From: Bacteroidales bacterium
Lineage (GTDB): Bacteria > Bacteroidota > Bacteroidia > Bacteroidales > Tenuifilaceae
Length of the DNA stretch: 64,000 bases
Assembly (NCBI GenBank): GCA_013376985.1
Contig: JACABB010000008.1
Coordinates: 62,001-126,000, forward strand
Direction: 5' to 3'
Made by a program: the position numbers and the translations under genes. This document shows, piece by piece, positions 33,544-43,090 of the stretch. Position 1 is the stretch's first letter, and each line of letters starts with the position of its first letter. The notes beneath the pieces were generated by a model. That model saw nothing but the letters and a program-made list of their open reading frames with translations. It ran no database searches and was not told the DNA's origin.

Positions 33544-34923
33544 CTATCTACACCACTTCTGATTAGTTATCATCAAAGCCTCTTGAACCGTAATTCGCGT
33601 TCCATTATTATATGCTGCGACAAAAGCATCATTAATAGTTGTTGTTTTCCAAAGATTAACTCTATAATCTCTTGCCTCCTTGTAAGCAGGAAATGATCCT
33701 ACTGAGTACTTATACCAACCCTCATGCTCCTCGGTTCTAACTTCTTGGGGGATTTTATACCTCTTAAAATATTGTTTAATATTAACAGGCTTATGACCTG
33801 CGGCGATTTGCACCCTATAATAAACCCCTTTTTCTGGTTCGAGCATGTATGGTTTTAAGTCAAATACTCTTTTGCTAGTTACCTGTTTCTTTCCTTCTAT
33901 CTTCTGGTACTTTATTTCAATTTCTTTCCCTCCATCCACACTAGGTTCAGTATAACTTTTACTAGCAACACCTCCTTGAGATACAGTTGATGAAAACGTT
34001 GGATTTGGAACTGATGCAATAATACCTTCAATGTTCTTAGGATCAAGATTCGACAAGTCAACTTCCTTCTGGACAATATCAATAACCTGTGTTGCTTCGT
34101 TAACAATAAAAGAGAATGTTCCTTTCAACGTTAACTGCTTGCCCTCATCTTTATTAATTGGAATTAATTTATAGGACACTACAAATCGTTGTTCAGCAGG
34201 TAGATTCATCCAAAGAAATTTAACCTTTTGATTTTTAAAAGTAAATATGGCATCTTTGGTATGAACAGGCTCTGCTTTAAATCCTTGCGGGATATCTTCT
34301 TCAATCTTTGCAAATTTTTCGGTACTACCTTTATTTACTAAAATATTAACAGTATACTCATTTGCAGTGCCTATAAGACTGGGAACCTGACGAATGCATC
34401 TAACGTTTTTAGCAACAAGTGAAACAGGGGGTTGGACAGGAACCATTTGTTGAAATTCCTGAATATCAACAATCAGGTTAGGATCAATGCGCAAAGATGG
34501 CTTTATGTTAATAGTGCTAGAAGTAATATTAATCGATTTTCTTTCATTTCCCTCAATATATGAAAAAAATCCTTTAAGATCAAACTGACCTTTTAAGCGT
34601 TCATCCACTCTTAATCGGTAAAGAACTTTTATATCCTTTTCAGAGGGTAATTTCAACCAAATAATTTTGATTTTTTGATTTTCGAATGTGAAGTTTGCAT
34701 TCGATGGATCAACAACTTGGGCTGTAAGTCCATTAGGTAAGTCTTGCTGAAATCTTGCAAAACTTTCAATCGAACCTTTTTTTAAATTCAATTCTACGTC
34801 AAATTCAGCACCAGCATTAACTTCTGATGGAACACCTACCGAAAGAGATACATCTTCGCTTAACAGCAAATTTATGGAAAGCACCCCTACCATGTTGAAA
34901 AGAAAGATGATAGTCCTAATCAT
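33544..34923 (-). CDS. Exported protein with duplicated module and C-terminal SPOR-like domain
   Basis: After an N-terminal hydrophobic segment the protein has two copies of a module of about 115 residues (roughly 28-145 and 185-300). The paired motifs are ESFARFQQDLPNGL / EKFAKIEEDIPQGF and FTFENQKIKIIWLKLP / FTFKNQKVKFLWMNLP. A basic linker follows, then a SPOR-like C-terminus from about 368 (YYRVQIAAGHKPVN ... YKYSVGSFPAYKEARDY). The duplicated module looks like an immunoglobulin-type beta-sandwich but is not recognised. SPOR domains bind peptidoglycan, so the protein probably links the wall to something else in the envelope, perhaps the calcium-site barrel encoded next to it. Confidence 0.8.
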   Translation of the reverse strand: MIRTIIFLFNMVGVLSINLLLSEDVSLSVGVPSEVNAGAEFDVELNLKKGSIESFARFQQDLPNGLTAQVVDPSNANFTFENQKIKIIWLKLPSEKDIKVLYRLRVDERLKGQFDLKGFFSYIEGNERKSINITSSTINIKPSLRIDPNLIVDIQEFQQMVPVQPPVSLVAKNVRCIRQVPSLIGTANEYTVNILVNKGSTEKFAKIEEDIPQGFKAEPVHTKDAIFTFKNQKVKFLWMNLPAEQRFVVSYKLIPINKDEGKQLTLKGTFSFIVNEATQVIDIVQKEVDLSNLDPKNIEGIIASVPNPTFSSTVSQGGVASKSYTEPSVDGGKEIEIKYQKIEGKKQVTSKRVFDLKPYMLEPEKGVYYRVQIAAGHKPVNIKQYFKRYKIPQEVRTEEHEGWYKYSVGSFPAYKEARDYRVNLWKTTTINDAFVAAYNNGTRITVQEALMITNQKWCR

Positions 34924-35136
34924 TACTGTTGCTGTACTTAGAGTTTGTTTAGTTTTAGGTTAATCAAGTACAATAATAGTAAATTATTGCAATAAATAAC
35001 CTACATAATTCCCTAAATTATTGGCTTGTATTAAACCCCATCAAAGATAATAACTTACAATTGTTAATTCAATGCATTGTCAAACAATATATTATGTCGC
35101 CATAAAAACTTATAAACAGATGATTAACAATAGCCA

Positions 35137-36807
35137 TTATTTGTAAGAAAATGTACTTCCCCCAAGGAATTCTCGAAGGATTGACGTTGGAGGGACTTCT
35201 TTATCAGCTATTGGTGTAAAATAACTTAAAAATTTTAGAAGTCTTAAAGCCTCAGAATATTCAGGTTCAGTAGATGGCAACTCATACAGAATTGGTTCGG
35301 CATAACTTTTTAGAACACTTAATTCACAGAGTAAGGCCGAGTTAAACATGACATCTGCGTGTTCCTGATATGGAAAAATGTTTTTGTCTTCGCCCTTACG
35401 TACACTATCCCAGCGTCTTATAGTGTCTAATGCACTATAGCCTCTATACTTATAATCGCGAATTATGCGTCTAATTAGCCTGTTATCTGTAGTAGGGATC
35501 CTATTCATTCTATCAAAAGAGAGAGATGTAAGTGCCGATACGTATATCTTATATTTTTTTTCAGTTGGAATAAGAGGTGTAAGCTCCGGAGTAAGAGCAT
35601 GAATTCCTTCAATTACAATTATGCCATTTGACTCTATTTTCATAGATGTTCCATCGTAGAAACGTTTACCTTTCTCAAATGAATATTTTGGTAATTCAAC
35701 CGTCTCACCGCTCAGCAATTTTATCAAATCTTTGTTAAACTGATCAACATCCAATGCATTTATCGTCTCGTAGTCAAAATCTCCATTTTCATCTTTTGGG
35801 GTACGTTCCCTATCAACAAAATAATTGTCGAGAGAAATAGTATATGGTTTTAGACCAGAAACTTTTAGTTGAATAGATAATCTCTTAGCAAATGTAGTTT
35901 TACCCGATGAAGATGGCCCCGAAATAAGGACAACACGAACCTTATCTTTCAAACTATAAATTTTATCAGCAATCTGGGCTACTTTTTTTTCATGAAGGGC
36001 TTCGGATATTTTAATTAACTCACTTGAATAACCCTTTTTAACTTGCTCATTAATAGTTGCTACGCTTCCAACTCCAAGAATATCAACCCAGTCTTTATAT
36101 TCCTGAAAGATTTCAAACATTTTATTTTGAATTTCAATATCTTCAACCTCTTCGGGTTTATGTCTTTTAGGAATACGCAGAAGCATCCCTTTGTAGTATT
36201 TAACCAGATCGAAAACTTTTAGGTAGCCAGTTGATGGTACAAGGCTTCCAAAGAAATAATCTGCGGTATCGCCCAAATAGTAAACCGAAGTATATAACTT
36301 TTGGCGTGTTCTAAAAAGCTTCGCTTTTTCGGTATACCCCAACTCCTCAAACATTTCGACTACATTCTTAGTAAGAACTTTATCGCGTTTAAAAGGGATA
36401 TCCGCAGCAATTATCTGACGCATTTTATCGCCTATATTGAAGATAAGGGGGAGTTCCAGCGATTGGTTACAATTATCAATTTCACAATAGAATCCTTTGG
36501 ACACAGAATGTTCCACTCTAATACTTGAACCAGGTATAAGCTCCTTAACCGCTTTTTGAAGCACAAAAAAGAGAGATCTTTGATACATTCTCATCCCCGA
36601 TGGATGTGAAATATCAATAAAGTGAATAGTCTTTGGTGAATAAACTTCATAACTCAACTCTTTAAGTGTATTATTCACCATTGCTCCCAGAATAGCACTA
36701 TTAAGTTTTACATTAAACTCGTTAGCGACTTCAGCTAAATTAAGTCCGGGTAATATATTTCTTTTTTCTCCGGTATTACTACAAACAACTTCTACCTGAC
36801 TTCTCAT
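35137..36807 (-). CDS. TGS-domain nucleoside (uridine) kinase
   Basis: A 556-residue cytoplasmic protein. The N-terminus is a TGS domain plus a region related to the editing part of threonyl-tRNA synthetase (residues 1-230). The C-terminal half is a P-loop uridine kinase/phosphoribulokinase-type domain with Walker A GPSSSGKTT near residue 298 and GIIVIEGIHALTPEL. This architecture is common in Bacteroidetes and Firmicutes and is annotated as nucleoside kinase; the substrate is usually assumed to be uridine or cytidine. A shorter, classical udk is also present at 47890-48513. Confidence 0.87.
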   Translation of the reverse strand: MRSQVEVVCSNTGEKRNILPGLNLAEVANEFNVKLNSAILGAMVNNTLKELSYEVYSPKTIHFIDISHPSGMRMYQRSLFFVLQKAVKELIPGSSIRVEHSVSKGFYCEIDNCNQSLELPLIFNIGDKMRQIIAADIPFKRDKVLTKNVVEMFEELGYTEKAKLFRTRQKLYTSVYYLGDTADYFFGSLVPSTGYLKVFDLVKYYKGMLLRIPKRHKPEEVEDIEIQNKMFEIFQEYKDWVDILGVGSVATINEQVKKGYSSELIKISEALHEKKVAQIADKIYSLKDKVRVVLISGPSSSGKTTFAKRLSIQLKVSGLKPYTISLDNYFVDRERTPKDENGDFDYETINALDVDQFNKDLIKLLSGETVELPKYSFEKGKRFYDGTSMKIESNGIIVIEGIHALTPELTPLIPTEKKYKIYVSALTSLSFDRMNRIPTTDNRLIRRIIRDYKYRGYSALDTIRRWDSVRKGEDKNIFPYQEHADVMFNSALLCELSVLKSYAEPILYELPSTEPEYSEALRLLKFLSYFTPIADKEVPPTSILREFLGGSTFSYK

Positions 36808-36879
36808 AATTCATGAATTAAAAAAACAATCTTCTATAATAAAATGATATGATATGTTACTCCAAATAAAATGTTGAAT

Positions 36880-37698
36880 TTATAAAATATAATTATCGAT
36901 ATATGATACATTTTGTATTTTCCGTTCTATGTTTTTTTCTATATTTTCAACTATCTTTTTCAAAACAGAGGAACTACCACTTGAATAAAATGTACTGTAA
37001 GAATTTTTGTTTCTTATATCCTCAACCAAATTATTTTCTATTAGCACTTTGCAAGTTTGCTTTGCTACGGCAGGTGCGGGATCGATTATATCAACATTAA
37101 GTGGAAGTAGTTTATATAATAAAGGTCTAAAGAATGGGTAATGTGTACACCCTAATACAATTTGATCTATATTACAATCAAGCATGGGGTTTAAATATTT
37201 CATAAGAAGTGTTTCCGCTTCAGTAGAACTAAAATCACCCTGTTCAACAAGCTCAACTAACCCTTCTCCAACTTGATAGCATACTTTTATATCCGACGCA
37301 TATCTCCTAGTAGTTTCAATGTAAAGACGACCTTTAAAAGTTCCTGCAGTTGCCAGAACGCCAATACTTTTCGTTTTGGTATTAATTGCCGCTGGTTTTA
37401 CAGCGGGTTCCATACCTATAAATGGTATGCTATAATTCGCCCTCAAAAAATCAATTGCTGCCGCAGTTGCAGTATTACAAGCAACAACAATGGCTTTGCA
37501 TTGCTTTGAAATTAAAAATTCGGTAATCTTGGATGATAGTTCAATAATTTTCTCTGGAGACTTTGAACCATACGGACAATTAGCAGAATCAGCAAAATAT
37601 ATAAACGATTCATGCGACAATTCCTTTACCAACTCACTAAACACCGATAAACCACCAGCACCAGAATCGAATATTCCAATAGGAAGCATATCTGTCAT
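36880..37698 (-). CDS. murI: Glutamate racemase
   Basis: A 272-residue cofactor-independent racemase that makes D-glutamate for peptidoglycan. The two catalytic cysteines are in VVACNTATAAA (near 75) and VLGCTHYPFF (near 184). The N-terminal IGIFDSGAGGLSVF and middle IGMEPAVKPA motifs are typical. It lies downstream of the skp-bamA-uppS run, a Bacteroidota gene order, but a terminator hairpin separates it from the skp gene. Confidence 0.96.
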   Translation of the reverse strand: MTDMLPIGIFDSGAGGLSVFSELVKELSHESFIYFADSANCPYGSKSPEKIIELSSKITEFLISKQCKAIVVACNTATAAAIDFLRANYSIPFIGMEPAVKPAAINTKTKSIGVLATAGTFKGRLYIETTRRYASDIKVCYQVGEGLVELVEQGDFSSTEAETLLMKYLNPMLDCNIDQIVLGCTHYPFFRPLLYKLLPLNVDIIDPAPAVAKQTCKVLIENNLVEDIRNKNSYSTFYSSGSSSVLKKIVENIEKNIERKIQNVSYIDNYIL

Positions 37699-37736
37699 GT
37701 TGAAATTTAATGATTATTAATGTAATAAAAATATAA

Positions 37737-37763
37737 AACTCGGTCGCATCATGTGACCGAGTT
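37737..37763 (-). terminator. Rho-independent terminator after the skp genes
   Basis: Nine-base arms AACTCGGTC (37737-37745) and complement (37755-37763) enclose a 9-base loop. On the minus strand it is followed by TTTTATATTTTT. It lies 20 bases downstream of the second skp stop codon and ends the bamA-skp transcript. Confidence 0.85.
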
Positions 37764-37783
37764 CTATATAGAAAATAAATTTC

Positions 37784-38314
37784 TTATTTCTTAACAACCA
37801 CGCCTAGGCCAAGTTCTTTCTTAACCATAGGTAGTATATCGATACTTTGATCTGAAAAATAGGTAACCGCACCGGAGCTAATATCAAAAACATATATGAA
37901 ACCGTTTGCTTTAGCAACCTTTTGGATTGTTGCGTTAGCCTTTTCAACAATTGGCTTCATATATTCACCCTGTTGGCGTTGATAATCTTGTTGTGCAGTT
38001 TGTTCAAACTCTTTTGATCTTTGATCTAGATCATTAAGTTCTTTTTCTTTCATCTCACGAATAGCATCAGTAAAAGTTGCCTTTTTCTGTAAATAATCCT
38101 GATACTTTTTATTAAATTCAACTTGTAACGTTTCAATCTGATCCTGCAACTGTTTGGCATATTTTTTAAGTTTTGCCTCAGCACTATCCCTTTCGGGCAT
38201 GGCCATCATTAATTCTTGGCTATTAATATGTCCAAACTTCAGATTTTGAGCACCTACATTAGCAGCACATAAAAAAAGTGCAACAATCATTATACTTTTT
38301 GTAATTCTGATCAT
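37784..38314 (-). CDS. Skp/OmpH-family periplasmic chaperone (second copy)
   Basis: A signal peptide (IVALFLCAANVGAQ) is followed by LKFGHINSQELMMAMPERD and a long charged coiled coil (KQLQDQIETLQVEFNKKYQDY ... KEFEQTAQQDYQRQQ), the tentacle architecture of Skp. The C-terminal strand IYVFDISSGAVTYF closes the body domain. It should hold unfolded outer-membrane proteins on their way to BamA, encoded two genes upstream. Paired skp genes after bamA are usual in Bacteroidota. Confidence 0.9.
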   Translation of the reverse strand: MIRITKSIMIVALFLCAANVGAQNLKFGHINSQELMMAMPERDSAEAKLKKYAKQLQDQIETLQVEFNKKYQDYLQKKATFTDAIREMKEKELNDLDQRSKEFEQTAQQDYQRQQGEYMKPIVEKANATIQKVAKANGFIYVFDISSGAVTYFSDQSIDILPMVKKELGLGVVVKK

Positions 38315-38353
38315 AATTATAATTATTATTAATTGTTAGGCAAAAATAAATAT

Positions 38354-38866
38354 TTATTGGTTGTATCCAAGTTTCTGTAAAACTTCTTCACTTTTATCAT
38401 ACCTAGGATTGGTGTAAAGCATATTTGGTGAAGCTGAAGCATCAAAAATAACAGCGTATCCTCCCTCATTTGCCAATTCCTTTATAGCATTAAAAACCTG
38501 ATCTTGAATAGGTTTAATCAACTCTTCACGTTTTTTGAATAACAATCCATCTTTACCAAAATATTTTACTTGCAACTCTTTAACTGAACGCTCTTTTGCA
38601 ATTACATCATCTTCGCGTTTCTTCCTCATCTCCTCTGTAAGCAATACTTTTTCTGCTTGATAATCCTGATACATTTTATCCACTTCAGCATATTTTTCCT
38701 CAATCTCTTTTTGGTATTGAGCAGATAACTTATCAATTTGTTCCTGAGCCGCTTTATAGCTTGGAATTTTTTTTAGAATATAATCGCTATCAACAAAAGC
38801 AAACTTCTGAGCCATTAATGTACCAACAAGCAAACTTAAAATCGCTGAAAGAATTACTTTTTTCAT
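38354..38866 (-). CDS. Skp/OmpH-family periplasmic chaperone (first copy)
   Basis: A signal peptide (ILSLLVGTLMAQ) is followed by KFAFVDSDYILKKIPSYK and a coiled coil with many Lys/Glu pairs, then a C-terminal GYAVIFDASASPNMLYTN strand. It is about 30 percent alike by eye to the second copy but distinct, so the two may serve different clients. It is cotranscribed with bamA (85-base spacer). Confidence 0.9.
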   Translation of the reverse strand: MKKVILSAILSLLVGTLMAQKFAFVDSDYILKKIPSYKAAQEQIDKLSAQYQKEIEEKYAEVDKMYQDYQAEKVLLTEEMRKKREDDVIAKERSVKELQVKYFGKDGLLFKKREELIKPIQDQVFNAIKELANEGGYAVIFDASASPNMLYTNPRYDKSEEVLQKLGYNQ

Positions 38867-38950
38867 AGTTAAAAATTTAGAAGCAAGTTATTACAATTAT
38901 TCTGCCAATAACAGAACCAATAAAAACATAAGTCTTAAAAAAAGCTAAAA

Positions 38951-41521
38951 TTAAAAAGGCATTCCAATAACAAAGTGGAACTGACCTTTATTCGCACTTG
39001 GCAAACCCTGTACAGCGTCAAAACCATAAGCCCAGTCAATACCCAACATACCCAACATAGGTAAAAACATTCTGGCTCCAACACCTGCTGAGCGATGAAC
39101 GTTGAAAGGGTTAACATCATCAAAATTTGACCAAGCATTACCAGCCTCTAAGAATGTCAAGACATAAATGGCTGCCTGAGGCTTCAATGATAGCGGATAA
39201 CGTAATTCCATTGTATATTTATTATAGATATTTGCCTCTCTTGCACCATTAACTATTGGTGTAAGAGAACTATTTTCATAACCCCTTAATCCAATTGTTT
39301 CTCTACCATAAAGATTATAACCCGACATTCCATCACCACCCAAATCGAATCCTTCAAAAGGCGAGAAGCCTAAATTCTTACTATAAAAATTAAGCATTCC
39401 AAATTGTGCGTTTGTGTATAGCACAAGATTTTGTACTAAAGACATGTACCATTGAGCTCTACCTGTCCATTTGTTATACTCAATCCACTTATAACGTTTT
39501 GCAGACTCTCTTTCAGTAATTATTGCATCAATTTGGCTATCCGATTTTCCAACATTTGCAGGCAATGCTTTTAAACTCGCAAATTCTACCGTTCTTTCGG
39601 AAGCAGAATACTTCCAAAAGTTTTTTTCCTTAAAAGCAGAATATGGAGGTGTTAATTGCACAGATAATGAAAAATTAGAACCTGTTCTAGGATAGATTTG
39701 CTGATCGGTCGAATTTCGACCTAAAGTGATTTTATAACTAAAATTATTTGACTTTCCATTAGAAAAAATAAAATAACCTCCTGTCCAATCTCTTAGAAGA
39801 TAGTTCTGAAGAGTTACTTCATGATAAATTGTAAAATAGTCATCAGGCCATTTTAATCTTGTACCAATTCCAACAGAACCACCAGTAACCTTAAAATACT
39901 GACTGCTTGAACTAAGTAGACTAGAACTAGGAGTATTCTGGATTGTATGAAATAAAGAGAATGATAGGTTTGTAGGTTTTTTCCCTCCTAGCCAAGGTTC
40001 GGAAAAGGATAAACTAAATGCCTTATAATACGTCCCGTTTGTAGATGCCCTAAGGGATAATGATTGGCTATCGCCAGAAGGAACTGGCCTCCATGCACCT
40101 TTATCGAATACTCTACGAATTGAAAAATTTGCAAAACGAATACCCACCGTTCCAACAAACATATTTGCCCCCCAACCCCCAGATATTTCAAATTGATCGT
40201 TGGCTTTTTCTTCAAGAATATATTTTAAATCAACTGTTCCTGCAGCTGGATTTGGAAAGGGCTTAACATCTAATTTCTCGGGGTCAAAATGTCCTAATTG
40301 TGCTAACTGGCGAATTGATCTTGTTATGTCGGACTTGCTGAAAAGATCACCAGGTTTTGACCAAATTTCACGACGAACCACATGCTCATTAGTCTTTGTA
40401 TTGCCAACAATTGTTACCTGATTTACCGTAGCTTGATCTCCTTCAGAAATTCTCATTTCTAAATCAACGGAATCTCTTTCAATATGGCTTTCAACAGGAT
40501 CCAGTTGGAAAAAAAGGTAACCATCATCCATATATAATGTGGTTATTGAATTATCCTCGGTAAAGAGTCTTTTCTCTAGTAAAGATTTATCGTAAATATC
40601 TCCCTTTTTCATTCCAAGAATAAGGCCAAGAGCCTCTGAGGGCATTTTTGTATTTCCGATCCAAGAAATATTTCTAATATGATATTGAGAACCCTCGGAC
40701 AATTTAATCTTAATACCAATTCTTTTATTATTAACAGGAAATACTGAATCCTTCAATATTTCAGCATCTCTATATCCATGTTCATTATAAAATGTGATCA
40801 GATTCCTTTTATCTTCCTCATAATCTGATTCAATAAATTTTGATGCTTTAAATATGTTAAAATCTCTTCTATGTGTTTTTTTCATTGATCTTCTTAGCCT
40901 ACTGGCTTTAAAAGCCTTACTCCCTTCAAAAGTTATATCGCTAATTTTAACTTTACCATTTTTCTTAATATCAAAAACAACTTTGATACCATTAGCCATC
41001 ACGGTATCATTATTTTGAATTATATCTACTTTGGTATTTAGGAATCCTTTATCTCTAAAATGTTTCTTGATTATTCTTTCAGAGTTTTCTAAAATACTTT
41101 CCGTAATTTGTCCTCCAGCCCTTAACTTCAACAACTCCTTAAGATCATCCGATTCTCCTTTTCTTACTCCTTTGAAACTAATTCCTGATATCCGAGATCT
41201 TTCTTGTAGATTGATATCTAAAAAGATACTATCATTTACAATCTTGGTTGCAGAAATCTTAACATCAGAAAACAATCCCTGATTCCATAATTTCCGAATC
41301 GGTTTTGTTATATCATCGCCAGGTATCGTAACAGTATCTCCCACGGAAAGACCGCTAACAGAAATTAATACTGACGGATCAAGAAATTTAATTCCAGAAA
41401 CTTTAATCCCTTTTATACAATATTTTTTGGGAGTATTATAGTTGGATGAGAAATCTTGAGCCGATAATGCAGTTACCGTGCATATAAAGGCGATAAGAAG
41501 CAGCGTTTTTCTAAACATCAT
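38951..41521 (-). CDS. bamA: Outer-membrane protein assembly factor BamA
   Basis: The start is placed at 41521 (MMFRKTLLLIAFICTVTALSAQ): this gives a clean signal peptide, and a good promoter lies at 41618-41648, which rules out the longer frame from 41620. Several POTRA domains (about residues 25-430) are recognisable from repeats such as RISGISFKGVRKGESDDL and ATVNQVTIVGNTKTNEHVV. A 16-stranded barrel follows, with GLRGYENSSLTPI, and the chain ends FHFVIGMPF with the terminal aromatic typical of barrels. It inserts outer-membrane proteins. The neighbours uppS and skp x2 are the usual ones. Confidence 0.95.
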   Translation of the reverse strand: MMFRKTLLLIAFICTVTALSAQDFSSNYNTPKKYCIKGIKVSGIKFLDPSVLISVSGLSVGDTVTIPGDDITKPIRKLWNQGLFSDVKISATKIVNDSIFLDINLQERSRISGISFKGVRKGESDDLKELLKLRAGGQITESILENSERIIKKHFRDKGFLNTKVDIIQNNDTVMANGIKVVFDIKKNGKVKISDITFEGSKAFKASRLRRSMKKTHRRDFNIFKASKFIESDYEEDKRNLITFYNEHGYRDAEILKDSVFPVNNKRIGIKIKLSEGSQYHIRNISWIGNTKMPSEALGLILGMKKGDIYDKSLLEKRLFTEDNSITTLYMDDGYLFFQLDPVESHIERDSVDLEMRISEGDQATVNQVTIVGNTKTNEHVVRREIWSKPGDLFSKSDITRSIRQLAQLGHFDPEKLDVKPFPNPAAGTVDLKYILEEKANDQFEISGGWGANMFVGTVGIRFANFSIRRVFDKGAWRPVPSGDSQSLSLRASTNGTYYKAFSLSFSEPWLGGKKPTNLSFSLFHTIQNTPSSSLLSSSSQYFKVTGGSVGIGTRLKWPDDYFTIYHEVTLQNYLLRDWTGGYFIFSNGKSNNFSYKITLGRNSTDQQIYPRTGSNFSLSVQLTPPYSAFKEKNFWKYSASERTVEFASLKALPANVGKSDSQIDAIITERESAKRYKWIEYNKWTGRAQWYMSLVQNLVLYTNAQFGMLNFYSKNLGFSPFEGFDLGGDGMSGYNLYGRETIGLRGYENSSLTPIVNGAREANIYNKYTMELRYPLSLKPQAAIYVLTFLEAGNAWSNFDDVNPFNVHRSAGVGARMFLPMLGMLGIDWAYGFDAVQGLPSANKGQFHFVIGMPF

Positions 41522-41617
41522 TATTAAAGAATTATCGAAATTCATTTGTATTCTAGTATTCAATTTAATTGCTTTTTTTAAAAGGCTTAAAGATGGGAAC
41601 TTTTTTTTAAAGTGTGG

Positions 41618-41648
41618 CAAATTTAGCTAAGGGACTTGTGTGAAGCAA
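41618..41648 (-). promoter_or_regulatory. Bacteroidota-type promoter of bamA
   Basis: On the minus strand TTG (41648-41646), 20 bases, then TAAATTTG (41625-41618), a full match to the TTG/TAnnTTTG consensus. It sits between uppS and bamA, giving bamA-skp-skp a leader of about 90 bases. Confidence 0.7.
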
Positions 41649-41668
41649 GCTAAAGTTTGCAAAATAAG

Positions 41669-42406
41669 CTACAACTGTTCGCTTATTTTTCCAAATCGTC
41701 TTTCTCGTTTTTGAAAATCAACAATAGCTTTATACAATTCTTCCTTGTTAAAATCAGGCCAAAGCACAGGAGTAAAGTATAATTCAGTATAAGCTAATTG
41801 CCACATTAAAAAATTGCTTATCCTGAATTCTCCGCTTGTTCTAATCATTAATTCAGGATCGGGAATACCAGAAGTATTCAAATATTTTGAGAAAGTATCT
41901 TCATCAATATTTTCGGGTTTTATTTTTCCTTTGGAGAAATCGTTCATAATACATTTTACAGCATTCGTAATCTCCCAACGTGAACTATAACTCAATGCAA
42001 GTATAACAGTTAACCCATTACATTCTGATGTTTTTTGGATAACTTCGTTAAGCTTTTTCTGAACTGCTTTTGGGAGAGAATCGCTGTCCCCGATTGTTTT
42101 AAGAGAAATATTATTTTTGAGTAAAGTTTCTGTTTCAGTATTAATAGTATTTATCAATAAACCCATTAAAGCATCGATTTCAATCTTAGGTCTGTTCCAA
42201 TTCTCCGTGGAGAAAGCATAAAGAGTTAAGAATTTCACCCCTAACTCTGCGGAGGCTTCAATTGCGGAACGAACGGAACTTACCCCATTTCTATGACCGA
42301 ATATTCTTTGAGTCCCCCTTTGCTTTGCCCATCTTCCGTTACCATCCATTATAATAGCAATATGATTAGGAAGCCTATCTTTATTTATCTTATCAACTAC
42401 TGACAT
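41669..42406 (-). CDS. uppS: Isoprenyl transferase (undecaprenyl diphosphate synthase)
   Basis: A 245-residue cis-prenyltransferase. The diphosphate-binding loop IAIIMDGNGRWAKQRG is at about 17-32, with GHRNGVSSVR next. LTLYAFSTENWNRP and the C-terminal LMIRTSGEFRISNFLMWQLAY are all hallmark regions. It makes the C55 lipid carrier for peptidoglycan and glycans. It starts 12 bases after the end of the PorG-like gene, so it is translated from the same transcript. Confidence 0.95.
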   Translation of the reverse strand: MSVVDKINKDRLPNHIAIIMDGNGRWAKQRGTQRIFGHRNGVSSVRSAIEASAELGVKFLTLYAFSTENWNRPKIEIDALMGLLINTINTETETLLKNNISLKTIGDSDSLPKAVQKKLNEVIQKTSECNGLTVILALSYSSRWEITNAVKCIMNDFSKGKIKPENIDEDTFSKYLNTSGIPDPELMIRTSGEFRISNFLMWQLAYTELYFTPVLWPDFNKEELYKAIVDFQKRERRFGKISEQL

Positions 42407-42418
42407 ATCACATAAGCA

Positions 42419-43066
42419 TTACTGGTAAACGGGACAAGTATTGTTATAGTTATAAAGCCGGAAAGTTACAAATATTCCTATAAAAGAAAACCAATCGTTA
42501 TTGTGTAAAGTAGCTTTTGAGTTATCATAAATATTTTGATAATTATCGATTCCATCAAACATGGTTTTGCTTAATTTCCATTCACATCCAATGGTAATTC
42601 TTGAAACTGGACAATATTTGACTCCTATACCAAACGGTAAATTAGGAATAATATCTCCCCCAATGTAAGCAATTCCCAATCCCAATATTACATAGGGCGA
42701 AAAATTATCTTTACGTAAATGTCTGGCGTTGAATGATAAAAAATTAATTTCGCATAAACCATTAGCCTCAATCAGTCTTTTAGAAAATGCTCCCGTAACT
42801 CCTGGCAAATAAAAGCCTGTTGAAGAGTAATTTCCCTTAAGACCACCATAATAAGCCGACATTCGAAGTGCATAATACTTATTCAGGTTATATCTATAAA
42901 TTATCCCAATCCCTGGTGAGGGTTGATATAGTGGAGTTTCAATATTATAATCGCCCATATAGTATGTACCACCTGTCTGAATGCCTAAATCTCTTCTTTC
43001 CTGAGAATAAATAAAATTATTAAGGCAAAAGAAAAGTGGAATAATTATAATGAGTTTTCTGGTCAT
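42419..43066 (-). CDS. PorG-like outer-membrane beta-barrel (DUF6089)
   Basis: The start at 43066 (MTRKLIIIIPLFFCLNNFIYSQ) gives a signal peptide; the frame could extend five residues further. The mature part reads DLGIQTGGTYYMGDYNIETP, then alternating aromatic strands to the end, matching the DUF6089 family. PorG of the type IX secretion system belongs to this family and in Porphyromonas also lies next to uppS and bamA (from memory). That context, more than identity, supports the call. No other type IX genes are in the window. Confidence 0.68.
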   Translation of the reverse strand: MTRKLIIIIPLFFCLNNFIYSQERRDLGIQTGGTYYMGDYNIETPLYQPSPGIGIIYRYNLNKYYALRMSAYYGGLKGNYSSTGFYLPGVTGAFSKRLIEANGLCEINFLSFNARHLRKDNFSPYVILGLGIAYIGGDIIPNLPFGIGVKYCPVSRITIGCEWKLSKTMFDGIDNYQNIYDNSKATLHNNDWFSFIGIFVTFRLYNYNNTCPVYQ

Positions 43067-43090
43067 ATAAGTTTGATTCACGGCTATTTA

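Noticed and set aside
41519-41620. N-terminal extension of BamA to 41620
   Set aside because: A consensus promoter at 41618-41648 overlaps it and the signal peptide starts at 41521 or 41518.
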